Origin: Microvirga guangxiensis
Lineage (GTDB): Bacteria; Pseudomonadota; Alphaproteobacteria; Rhizobiales; Beijerinckiaceae
Assembly (NCBI RefSeq): GCF_900102135.1
Contig: NZ_FMVJ01000012.1
Location: forward strand, 62,001 to 126,000
Reading direction: 5' to 3'
DNA: 64,000 nucleotides
Below are positions 54,078 through 61,283 of this stretch, piece after piece. A program made the translations under genes and the position numbers. The notes beneath the pieces are model-generated. The model was not told the DNA's origin, did no database searches, and worked only from the letters and a program-made list of their open reading frames with translations. Within the stretch, counting starts at the first letter, position 1. Every line of letters begins with the position of its first letter.

Positions 54078-55906
54078 GCAGTCAGCCGCTCCGTCGGCGA
54101 GGAAGGGGTGGAATGGGCGTGGTGGTCCAAGAGGTTCTCCGCGCTTACCGGCGTCCCGCAGGTCGGACAAAGCCCGCCGGTCTCCTCCATGAAGCGCGCC
54201 ATCTCCGCCTGCGCGGATTTCATGCCATCGTCGATCTGTGCCATGCGACTCTTGGCAATGAGAGCAGCACTGCGAAGATCGGCAAGACGCTTCAACATGT
54301 TTTGTGCCGGAGCCGTGATTTCAAGGCTTGGAGCAGCATCAGGCAGGTTTCCAAGCGCTTCTACGCGCATCCTGCTCAGTGACAGGTCCCGTCTCAATTG
54401 GAGAACCTGCCGACCAATACGTTCGCGCTCGCGGGCGTGCTCGACCCTGCGCGTCAGATCGGCGACGCGCTCCGGTTGCGGCAACGTACGGGTTGCTTCG
54501 ACGCGAGCCGAGGCCCGTTTCAGCTGCCGGGCAAGGCCTGCCAGGCGGGCTGCATGCTCCTGTAGACTCTGCAAGCGTTTGGATGCTGCATTCATCTGGT
54601 GTGCCTGCTCACGCAGCATGCCAAGACGCCCTTTCAAAGCTCCAATCTCTTCAAAACGCGAAAGCGTCTCCTGGAGCGAACTCAGCTCACGCTCACCATT
54701 ACGAACCGTTGCGTTGTCACGGGTGCACCGCTCGCGATGGATCACAAGCATGTCGCGAATATAGCTCGCCTCTTGCCCGATGGAGAGCACGGCCGAACGG
54801 CGCGAGGCCGTTTCGCCCAAGAGGAATACCGGAAACTTCTGATGCGCGATATGCACGTCGAGATCTTCGACCTTGGTGATGCGAAACAGGTCGCTCACCC
54901 AATCCGGCACGTTGCGCCCGCCGGTCTCGTAGCGCATGCCCTTTTCCTCCACGATGGAGCCATCCGCCTCGTGGAGAGACCAGATATTGACCGGCGAACG
55001 GCGCGGCTGGCGCGTGAAGCGCAAAACGCGCCTGCCCGCGACGCCGATCTCAACGATTGCGGATTTCGCGCCGGCCCGCACAAGGCTGTCTCGTGCCTCG
55101 CCATAGAATACGGCGCGCAAGGCGCGAATGAATGTGGATTTGCCGCGATTGTTAGGCCCGATCAGCGCATTCACTCCAGGGCTCAAGTGAAGCGTTGCAT
55201 CCTTGTAGGCTTGCACATTGACGAGGCGGACAAAGCGCAGGCCAGGCTGCACGTCGTCCCAGGCTGCGCTGCAATCGGCGGAAAGAACATCGACACCTCC
55301 GACAGGCTCGCCCACGATGCGCGCGATATGAAATTTATCCGAGAACTGAGACAGATCGTGATGGGAGACCGCGAAGCACTGTACGCCGAGGCGCGCTGCG
55401 CCATCCTCCAGAACCTTATAGAAGGATGACACGCGATCCGGGGCGATCCAGCAATCGGCCTCGTCGAGGGCGAGGAAGCGCGCAACATCCGCCTTCACCA
55501 CCGCAATGAGCCGCAGCGCCATGCCAATCACATTGGTCAGCGCGCCGCCATTGTCCTCCAGAACGTCTTCGAGGGTGTCGTCCGCACGGCGTACGCAGAT
55601 ATCGAGCGAAGCCAGGCCGCGTTCGGTGGACAGTTCCAGCGCCACCGGCTTCTCGCCCGGCAGCACCTCCTGGACGAGAGCCGTCAGCAAGGTCTCGAAC
55701 GCCGCGAGATTGCGACGACTGGCGCTGCCATGCACCGCCTCAATGAAAGCTTCCACTTCATCCTTGACGGCAAGCTGCCCCTTCGCGAGCTCGATCTCGC
55801 GCGTCAGCTCTGCAAGGCGTGAGGCAATCGCGTCACGACGGCCCTCAAGCCGTGCCAGCGCCGCTTCAGCGTGGGCAATATCATGATCGACAGAGCGACC
55901 CATCAA
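54074..55906 (-). CDS. Rad50/SbcC-like ATPase with circularly permuted head
   Basis: A 610-residue SMC/Rad50-type ABC ATPase in an unusual order. Residues 8-60 form a short coiled coil. The C-lobe motifs come first: a signature-like NGGALTNVIGMALRL (119-133), Walker B FLALDEAD (144-151, acid Glu149) and the His loop SHHD (181-184). Then comes the N-lobe: Walker A GPNNRGKST (250-258) and the Q-loop near IAHQKFP (Gln356). Residues 400-575 are a coiled coil ending in a CPTCG zinc hook (Cys580, Cys583) near the C-terminus. In normal Rad50/SbcC the order is Walker A, coil, hook, coil, signature, Walker B. Here the chain ends at the hook, so the domain order is a circular permutation. It is coupled to the Mre11-like gene and to a small coiled-coil gene. 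Confidence 0.85.
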   Translation of the reverse strand: MMGRSVDHDIAHAEAALARLEGRRDAIASRLAELTREIELAKGQLAVKDEVEAFIEAVHGSASRRNLAAFETLLTALVQEVLPGEKPVALELSTERGLASLDICVRRADDTLEDVLEDNGGALTNVIGMALRLIAVVKADVARFLALDEADCWIAPDRVSSFYKVLEDGAARLGVQCFAVSHHDLSQFSDKFHIARIVGEPVGGVDVLSADCSAAWDDVQPGLRFVRLVNVQAYKDATLHLSPGVNALIGPNNRGKSTFIRALRAVFYGEARDSLVRAGAKSAIVEIGVAGRRVLRFTRQPRRSPVNIWSLHEADGSIVEEKGMRYETGGRNVPDWVSDLFRITKVEDLDVHIAHQKFPVFLLGETASRRSAVLSIGQEASYIRDMLVIHRERCTRDNATVRNGERELSSLQETLSRFEEIGALKGRLGMLREQAHQMNAASKRLQSLQEHAARLAGLARQLKRASARVEATRTLPQPERVADLTRRVEHARERERIGRQVLQLRRDLSLSRMRVEALGNLPDAAPSLEITAPAQNMLKRLADLRSAALIAKSRMAQIDDGMKSAQAEMARFMEETGGLCPTCGTPVSAENLLDHHAHSTPSSPTERLTA

Positions 55907-56199
55907 CGATCCTCTCCGAGCCTCTGCAAGCGCGATTCCACCTCGCGCAGGGCAGCTCCAAATTCCTCGACGAGCTTGGCATTCTGCGCGATGGCCGCCT
56001 CGATAAGGTTCTGGATCTCTCCCTCATCGTCAGTGCCAAGCTCAGCCTTGGCGAGCGCCTTTGCCTCGTCGAGATCGCGCGCCAGACGCTCCATCTCACC
56101 TTCTGCGCGGATACGCTCCGCCCGAAGCTTGTCGAAAGTTTTACGCAGGTCTTCGAGACGCCGGAGGGTATCCGAATCTAGGCGTGACAGGCTTGTCAT
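55903..56199 (-). CDS. Small coiled-coil protein coupled to the permuted Rad50-like gene
   Basis: A 98-residue protein that is almost all coiled coil: charged heptads such as LRRLEDLRKTFDKLRAERIR and MERLARDLDEAKALAKAE, followed by a short linker and another helix (LVEEFGAALREVESRLQRL). It overlaps the ATPase start by 4 nt (ATGA). It may supply the missing half of the coil of the permuted ATPase, a reading consistent with the short N-terminal coil of that protein. That partnership is inference; it could also be an independent DNA-binding or scaffold protein. The ATG at 56199 has a GGAG site. Confidence 0.7.
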   Translation of the reverse strand: MTSLSRLDSDTLRRLEDLRKTFDKLRAERIRAEGEMERLARDLDEAKALAKAELGTDDEGEIQNLIEAAIAQNAKLVEEFGAALREVESRLQRLGEDR

Positions 56200-56377
56200 G
56201 AGAGAATGGCTCCGCTGCACATGAATGGTCTAGCTTCAGTTTAGGACGGCGGTATTTCGTCGCAACTTCTTTGCCTTATTTCGCTCTGGATTAAGGAGGA
56301 TCACTTCAATCCTGGCGTCCAGGCCTCCACATAGTGCCAGTTACTCCGAGATTACAGTCCCAGACAACGAACTTTGC

Positions 56378-56417
56378 TTGACACCTTACCGTCCGGCATT
56401 ATGTTCTTGTTTTGTTC
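56378..56417 (+). promoter_or_regulatory. LexA-controlled promoter of the unknown/HhH operon
   Basis: TTGACA (56378-56383), a 16-nt spacer and TATGTT (56400-56405) form a near-consensus promoter. A LexA box GTTC-TTGTTTT-GTTC (56403-56417) overlaps the -10 element. It lies 73 nt before the start at 56490. The remaining part of the 290-nt gap up to the divergent coiled-coil gene has no second LexA box. Confidence 0.8.
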
Positions 56418-56489
56418 ACGCATCAAGTCTGTCTGCGTCGGCGTGAAGTATCGGAAGCCCTGTGAGCCTCCTGCCCGAAGGATGATGGT

Positions 56490-57095
56490 ATGACCGCCAT
56501 GATGGATGTTTGCCCGATTTTCGAGAACGAGGAATGGCTCGTGACGGAAGAAGGGCTTGAGCACAAGACGACCGGCTATTTCATAGAGCGCGAGAGCTTG
56601 GGCCAGCGCCGCGAGGATGGCTTGTGGACTTGGCCGCTGCATATGGCTGAAAAAAGCTGGTGCGCGATGACGCCTTTCGCCGAAGCGTTCTCCTGCGCAG
56701 CTTCTATCTATGGCGCCTCGGCAGGCCCGGAGCTTGCGCAAACTTTCAAGGTCGCGCGGCGGGAAGTTTCGGCTTGGCCGCATCTCAAAACCGACCTGAA
56801 AATTCCTACTCCAAACATGTCGTCGGCCTTGCGCAACGATGCTCAAACACCCATCTCCCTGCAGACGGCTTTTGCTGAAAAGCCCTTGGTAGACGACGGT
56901 TTTCGCAAGTCGGACGATAGTTGGCGCATGCGCACTCAAACAGGCGCGCGCCCCTTTTCGACAAGTACACGCATCCGCTCCGCACGCTACACCATGGAGA
57001 AAGCCCCGGCACCTGCATGGCAGGCTCCATATCGAATTCGCAGGACCGGAACGAAGCTCGTCAGGCTGCTGCAGGCGGCTTGGAACATACGGTGA
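56490..57095 (+). CDS. SOS-type protein of unknown function
   Basis: A 201-residue soluble protein. The first 100 residues look globular and conserved-like (EWLVTEEGLEHKTTGYFIER, then GLWTWPLHMAEKSWC), while the C-terminal half is Arg/Ser/Thr-rich. I do not recognise the family. It is the first gene of an apparent LexA-controlled operon. Its stop codon overlaps the GTG start of the next gene by 4 nt (GTGA). There is a GAAGGAT site before the ATG. Confidence 0.6.
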   Translation: MTAMMDVCPIFENEEWLVTEEGLEHKTTGYFIERESLGQRREDGLWTWPLHMAEKSWCAMTPFAEAFSCAASIYGASAGPELAQTFKVARREVSAWPHLKTDLKIPTPNMSSALRNDAQTPISLQTAFAEKPLVDDGFRKSDDSWRMRTQTGARPFSTSTRIRSARYTMEKAPAPAWQAPYRIRRTGTKLVRLLQAAWNIR

Positions 57096-57514
57096 CAGGA
57101 ATGCCAAGTTTAAGGCACGATGAAAGATTCTTCGATGGTTGGAGCACCGCGTTTCGCGATGCTTCCGACATGGATGTTTCTGTGCCTGAAACCGCTGAGG
57201 AGTTTGCGCAAAGCGTCATTTCGACGATCTGCCACGCAAGCGTGACCTCAAGCGTGGGCCGACGCACATTTGAGCGCTGCATGCGTGCGCTCGAGTTCGG
57301 ATCGTCCTCCCGGGCTGGGTTCCGCCATCCTGCCAAGGCCGCCGCCATCGATCAGGTCTGGCGTGAGCGTGAGCAACTTTTTCGGGACTACACCTCAAGC
57401 CCAGACAAGCTGCGCTTTTTAAGCACGCTGCCTTGGATCGGGCCGGTGACGAAACACTCCCTGGCGCGGCGTCTCGGGCTTTATGCCGAGCTTCGCGACA
57501 TGGCCGCTGCTTGA
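57092..57514 (+). CDS. Helix-hairpin-helix-containing SOS-type protein
   Basis: A 140-residue protein starting with GTG inside the previous stop codon. The N-terminal part (RHDERFFDGWSTAFRDASDMD) is helical. The C-terminal segment STLPWIGPVTKHSLARRLG has the helix-hairpin-helix pattern (L-P-G-x-G-type turn, here PWIGPVTK), which binds DNA non-specifically, as in DNA glycosylases and repair proteins. A cysteine/histidine region (ISTICHASVTSS) lies in the middle. It lies in a LexA-controlled operon, so a DNA-damage role is likely. The family is not recognised. Confidence 0.6.
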   Translation: MTGMPSLRHDERFFDGWSTAFRDASDMDVSVPETAEEFAQSVISTICHASVTSSVGRRTFERCMRALEFGSSSRAGFRHPAKAAAIDQVWREREQLFRDYTSSPDKLRFLSTLPWIGPVTKHSLARRLGLYAELRDMAAA

Positions 57515-57543
57515 GAAGAAATAACAAGAAGAGGTTCAGCCCA

Positions 57544-57819
57544 ATGTCCAAGGTTCGTGCAAGTGACGTCGGCTTCTGCGTTGTCGATGCCAACGCAAAT
57601 GTCATCGCCGACAATCTCGTTCACCGCATCCGCGAAGCGACCGTCGATATGGAAAGCCAGGTCAACCGGCTCTATCGCGGGCGTCAGTCTTACGATCTCA
57701 GCGAGGGCACGAAGGCCGATCTCGACAAGGCCATCGAGCAGTTGACCTATATGGCCCGCACCCTCCGAGAGATTCGTAACGAACAATCGAAGGTGGTCTA
57801 TCTTCAGGCTGCCGAATAA
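57544..57819 (+). CDS. Small SOS-operon protein of unknown function
   Basis: A 91-residue protein, last gene of the LexA-controlled operon (29 nt after the HhH gene, AGAGG ribosome site). It has a short N-terminal strand-rich part (VGFCVVDANANVIADNLV) and a long helix (KADLDKAIEQLTYMARTLREI). I know no family with this pattern. A terminator follows directly. Confidence 0.65.
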   Translation: MSKVRASDVGFCVVDANANVIADNLVHRIREATVDMESQVNRLYRGRQSYDLSEGTKADLDKAIEQLTYMARTLREIRNEQSKVVYLQAAE

Positions 57820-57835
57820 CAGCGATCCCTTTGTC

Positions 57836-57863
57836 GAGCGGCGGTTCTATCGCCGCTCTTTTT
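57836..57863 (+). terminator. Terminator of the LexA-controlled three-gene operon
   Basis: Stem GAGCGGCG (57836-57843) and CGCCGCTC (57851-57858) with a 7-nt loop, followed by TTTTT (57859-57863). Confidence 0.92.
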
Positions 57864-57932
57864 GTATGAGACGCTATCCTTCCTGCTTTACTCCAGCCTC
57901 CTGTTCTTCTGCGCTCTCTACCGCTTTTCTCC

Positions 57933-57961
57933 TTGATATTTTCAAAGAACAAATATAGAAC
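57933..57961 (+). promoter_or_regulatory. LexA-controlled ssb promoter
   Basis: GAAC-AAATATA-GAAC (57947-57961), a LexA box in inverted orientation, overlaps a promoter beginning TTGATA (57933-57938) with a -10-like TATAGA (57954-57959; 15-nt spacer). It lies about 75 nt before the ssb start. Confidence 0.75.
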
Positions 57962-58034
57962 ATATGGTGATGCCCCTGTCGGGCAGGAGTGTGCAGCAGA
58001 CCCGGACCGAGTTCGGGAGAAATGGAGAGCTCAG

Positions 58035-58541
58035 ATGGCGGGCAGTGTGAACAAGGTGATCTTGGTGGGCAATCTGGGTCGTGACCCGGAGGTGCGCCGC
58101 CTGAACAACGGCGAGCCGGTGGTGAACCTGCGCCTGGCCACCTCGGAGAGCTGGAAGGACAAGGCGACCGGGGAGCGCAAGGAAAAGACCGAGTGGCACT
58201 CGGTGGTGATCTTCAACGAGAACCTGGCACGGGTGGCCGAGCAGTATCTGAAGAAAGGCTCGAAGGTCTATGTCGAGGGCCAGCTGCAGACGCGCAAGTG
58301 GACGGATCAGAGCGGGGTGGAGAAGTACACCACCGAGGTGGTGCTGCAGCGCTTCCGCGGCGAGCTGACGATCCTGGACGGGCGCTCTGGCGGCGGCGCG
58401 TCGGAGTATGGCGACGAGGAAGGCGGAGGCCAGATCAGCCGCGGCGGCGACTTCGGACGCTCATCCCCCATGGAACGCAGACCCGAGCCGGCTGGTGCAG
58501 GCTCCCGTCGCAGCGACTTTGACGACGATATCCCTTTCTAA
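58035..58541 (+). CDS. ssb: Single-stranded DNA-binding protein (SSB)
   Basis: A 168-residue SSB with an OB fold from [21 protein letters not shown] to about residue 115, including [20 protein letters not shown] Gly-rich linker ([16 protein letters not shown]) follows, then the acidic partner-binding tail DDDIPF. Its own LexA-box promoter and its position in the repair island suggest that it is damage-inducible. In many alphaproteobacteria the essential ssb lies beside uvrA, so this may be a second, SOS-specific copy; that cannot be shown here. A terminator follows. Confidence 0.95.
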   Translation: MAGSVNKVILVGNLGRDPEVRRLNNGEPVVNLRLATSESWKDKATGERKEKTEWHSVVIFNENLARVAEQYLKKGSKVYVEGQLQTRKWTDQSGVEKYTTEVVLQRFRGELTILDGRSGGGASEYGDEEGGGQISRGGDFGRSSPMERRPEPAGAGSRRSDFDDDIPF

Positions 58542-58563
58542 GACCATCTCGTTGAACATTGCG

Positions 58564-58590
58564 ATCCGGGCCATGAGGCCCGGATTTTTT
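58564..58590 (+). terminator. Terminator of ssb
   Basis: ATCCGGGCC (58564-58572), loop ATGA, GGCCCGGAT (58577-58585) and a U-run TTTTTT (58585-58590). A perfect intrinsic terminator immediately after the ssb gene. Confidence 0.95.
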
Positions 58591-58610
58591 ATGAACTCAT
58601 TGCCGAAAAC

Positions 58611-59522
58611 CTACAGACCCGCCGAGCTCTTGTGAGCTATATCGCGTGCACGCTGAGCGCGCTCGATCTCGCGCAACTTGCGGGCTCGCTCCTGAAGCTC
58701 TTCACGGCTTGGCCACCACCACCCCCTACTCTCGCGCAATGCGCTATCTTCAGGCTCTCGCGCAGGCTTGGTGCGATATACCTCCTGCAAAGCCGGCATC
58801 CGCCATCGCGCCCACACATAGCGTTTGGGGTCATTCTTCACATGCGGATAGAGGCTGTGGTCCAAAGCTTCCTCGATCACATGGCTTTCGACATCCTCAA
58901 ATGTCACGACACCCCAGGCAAAGGTGGCGAGCGGCGTGTCGAGGGGTGGTAGATCATCTCCCGGAACCGGATAGCGTCTGCGGCGGCGCTCGACTTGCGC
59001 AGGGTTTGGAGGCTCAGGGCCCAGCCTCCTTTGCTCCTCGCGCCTCCTCTTCCTCTCCGCAGGCTCGTTGCGCCGCGCCGCCTCTTCGATGATCGGCCAT
59101 AATAGGCGCAACCGCTCGTAGGAGCGGAAGGGCACATGCCAAATCTTGCGGTCGGGGTTCCAATGAGCCCAGGGGATAGACCGCAAGGCCTCGACGATAG
59201 TGCGCGAATAGGGTGTCCGGATTTGCAGATCGTCTTCGATCGTCAGATATGGGCTTTCCAGGGGTTCGAAGAGATAGGCATCGCGTCCTTTTGCGTCCGC
59301 ATGCCGGTCAAGGGTTTCGAGCTCCTGTGCCATCCATGTATTGAGCCTCTGTACGGCCGTCGTTCCAGGCACAAACCATCCTTGGTCCTCGCCACGCCAG
59401 CGGGCACGAGGAAAGGCTTCGCGGAAACGGCGCACCAGATCCCGATCATAGGGAAATGAGGCGAATGCGCCCGGCTTTTCCCCGTCCGACGGTTTCACCT
59501 GAAAAGCGGATACCAGCTCCAT
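58611..59522 (-). CDS. Tandem HARP-like domain protein
   Basis: A 303-residue protein with two HARP-like repeats. The first spans about residues 19-70 (SFPYDRDLVRRFREAFPRAR, then a WFVP segment) and the second about 93-150 (RTPYSRTIVEALRSIPWAHW followed by KIWHVPF). HARP domains of SMARCAL1-type annealing helicases bind fork DNA; here there is no helicase part. A very basic middle (KRRREEQRRLGPEPP) and a Trp-rich C-terminal tail (RESRGWWWPSREELQ) follow. I chose the ATG at 59522 with an AGGA site because upstream sequence is not protein-like. No LexA box is visible in front of it. Repair of stalled forks or annealing is the likely field of action. Confidence 0.72.
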   Translation of the reverse strand: MELVSAFQVKPSDGEKPGAFASFPYDRDLVRRFREAFPRARWRGEDQGWFVPGTTAVQRLNTWMAQELETLDRHADAKGRDAYLFEPLESPYLTIEDDLQIRTPYSRTIVEALRSIPWAHWNPDRKIWHVPFRSYERLRLLWPIIEEAARRNEPAERKRRREEQRRLGPEPPNPAQVERRRRRYPVPGDDLPPLDTPLATFAWGVVTFEDVESHVIEEALDHSLYPHVKNDPKRYVWARWRMPALQEVYRTKPAREPEDSALRESRGWWWPSREELQERARKLREIERAQRARDIAHKSSAGL

Positions 59523-59610
59523 CGCGTTCCTGCAGGGCTTTTGCAACTTTAGACCCTGAAGAAACAACAGGCGATGGCGGGATTGGATCCTTGAGCTAGT
59601 GTTGAGGAGC

Positions 59611-60360
59611 TCAGGCGAGCCGCAGGAGAAGCGTATCGTTTCCCGCGCTAGCCAGAGGATCGCAGCTCGGATCGATCTGTGGCTGGGATCTCGCCTCGAG
59701 CACCGTAACCTGGGGCGGCAGATTGCTGGAGGCCATGATGGCGGCCTCGACGCGATTGCGAACACGCAGTTTCTGCAGGATGTTGGTGAGATGATGCTTG
59801 ATCGTCTTCTCGCTTAGATGCAGCGAGTTGCCGATCTCCTTGTTGCTTCGCCCCTGGACCAGGATCGAGAGAATCTGTTGCTCGCGGGGCGTAAGACGCG
59901 GAAGGCGATCCTTGGTGATGGTCGCAGTCATTCCAGCATTGCCTGCGCGCATGAAAAGCTTTGCCGCGAGACTGGGCGAGATGAAGCTCTGGCCCTGGCT
60001 CAAGACACGTACTGTCTGGATCAGTTCCATCCTGCTGGTTCCTTTCAGCAGATACCCTCGCACACCCCACCTCAAGGCCTCATGGACGCGCTCCTCATCG
60101 GCCTCATCAGCAAGAATGACGATCCCGATCTCCGGATCTTGCTGAAGAATTGCTTCAACAGCTTCCTTGTCCTGGCCCAAAGCATCGGCGTCGATGATCA
60201 TCACATCGGGTTGGCTTTCATGGCAGATGCGAACGGCCTCTCGAGCCGATATGCCTTGTCCAACGATGTTCAGATCCGGCTGAGAGTTCAGAGCCAGAAT
60301 TATGCCGTCACGAAATAGAGGGTGTCTGTCGACGATGCCGACACGTACGATCTCATCCAT
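59611..60360 (-). CDS. LuxR-type response regulator with altered acidic pocket
   Basis: A 249-residue NarL-type regulator: receiver domain (1 to about 125), LuxR HTH (about 160-225; LTPREQQILSILVQG, then NKEIGNSLHLSEKTIKHHL) and a disordered tail. The phospho-acceptor region DVMIIDADALGQ is present and K lies in YLLKGTS, but the acidic pair reads VGIVDRHPLF (Arg replaces the second acid), so Mg2+ binding is probably weakened. It lies 226 nt downstream of a paralogous regulator and its sensor kinase. It may act without phosphorylation or as a modulator of the first regulator. The ATG at 60360 follows GGGGG. Confidence 0.88.
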   Translation of the reverse strand: MDEIVRVGIVDRHPLFRDGIILALNSQPDLNIVGQGISAREAVRICHESQPDVMIIDADALGQDKEAVEAILQQDPEIGIVILADEADEERVHEALRWGVRGYLLKGTSRMELIQTVRVLSQGQSFISPSLAAKLFMRAGNAGMTATITKDRLPRLTPREQQILSILVQGRSNKEIGNSLHLSEKTIKHHLTNILQKLRVRNRVEAAIMASSNLPPQVTVLEARSQPQIDPSCDPLASAGNDTLLLRLA

Positions 60361-60586
60361 TGGAACCCCCACATTCCAATTTAGCTATGATGCCCGAAGG
60401 CGCGAGGCAGTCTGTGATACCCTGCCCAATGGAACCTCATCGGTACCATCTGAGAAGTAGGATAATAAGTTTATCTGAAACTCGGCAACATCTCTGGTTG
60501 TCAGGTGGAGGGGTCTTAGGCTCCTCATGCGTACTACCCCCAATGGGAAAATCGTAGCATCTGGCCGAACGGGCTTCGTATGCCAG

Positions 60587-61252
60587 TTAGGATGAGGCCT
60601 GCTTTTGCGACAGGCGCTCAGCTGCGACCATAGCTGCTTCGACCCGATTTCGAACCTGCAGCTTCTCCATGATCGCGGTGACGTAGCCCTTTACGGTCTT
60701 TTCCGCAACTCCCAGCTCGTCTCCGATCATCCTGTTGCTGAGGCCACGCAGAATGAGCATGAGGATCTTCTCCTCGCGATCGGACAATTCAGGAAACCGA
60801 TCGGGCGGTTCTGCCATGCCGCTGCCATCCGCGCGACGGGATAGAATGAGCTGTGCGGCAAAGCTCGGCGACACGTAGCTCTGCCCTTTGCCTACTACAC
60901 GGATCGCATTCACAAGCTCGGAGCTCCCGGTTCCTTTCAGGAGATAGCCTCTGGCGCCTTTTCTCAGCGCAGCTCTGACTTCATCCTGATCGTCGACGAC
61001 GGTCAGCATCAGGATTTTCGTCGAGGGATAGCGGGGTGCAATTTTCATGATTGCATTCATCCCTCCTCCCGGCAAATTCATGTCCAGGACGAGAACGTCA
61101 GGGGCATGACCTTGAGCGATCTGAAAAGCATCGTTCGCCGTTTCTCCCTGCGCGACCACTTCCATATCCGGTTCCGATTCCAACGCGAACACCACTCCAT
61201 CCCTGTAGAGTGGGTGATCGTCCACGACGCCGACTCTGATCTTATGCTGCAT
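60587..61252 (-). CDS. LuxR-type response regulator
   Basis: A 221-residue NarL-type regulator with a full receiver pocket (VGVVDDHPLYRDG, LVLDMNLPGGG, lysine in YLLKGTG) and a C-terminal HTH (LSDREEKILMLILRG, then NRMIGDELGVAEKTVKGYVT). It begins 31 nt after the stop of the sensor kinase gene and is surely its cognate regulator. It resembles its downstream neighbour over the whole length, so the two arose by duplication. Ribosome site GGGAGAAGCG precedes the ATG. Confidence 0.93.
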   Translation of the reverse strand: MQHKIRVGVVDDHPLYRDGVVFALESEPDMEVVAQGETANDAFQIAQGHAPDVLVLDMNLPGGGMNAIMKIAPRYPSTKILMLTVVDDQDEVRAALRKGARGYLLKGTGSSELVNAIRVVGKGQSYVSPSFAAQLILSRRADGSGMAEPPDRFPELSDREEKILMLILRGLSNRMIGDELGVAEKTVKGYVTAIMEKLQVRNRVEAAMVAAERLSQKQASS

Positions 61253-61283
61253 TCGCTTCTCCCAAAGCCAGCGGCAGAGATGC

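Noticed and set aside
58035..58541. ssb as the only, essential copy
   Set aside because: Position in the SOS island with its own LexA box suggests a second inducible copy, but the genome outside this window cannot be seen, so I do not claim either way.
51143..59522. Whole island as an intact prophage
   Set aside because: No integrase, capsid, tail, terminase or lysis gene is present; only recombination-type genes occur.
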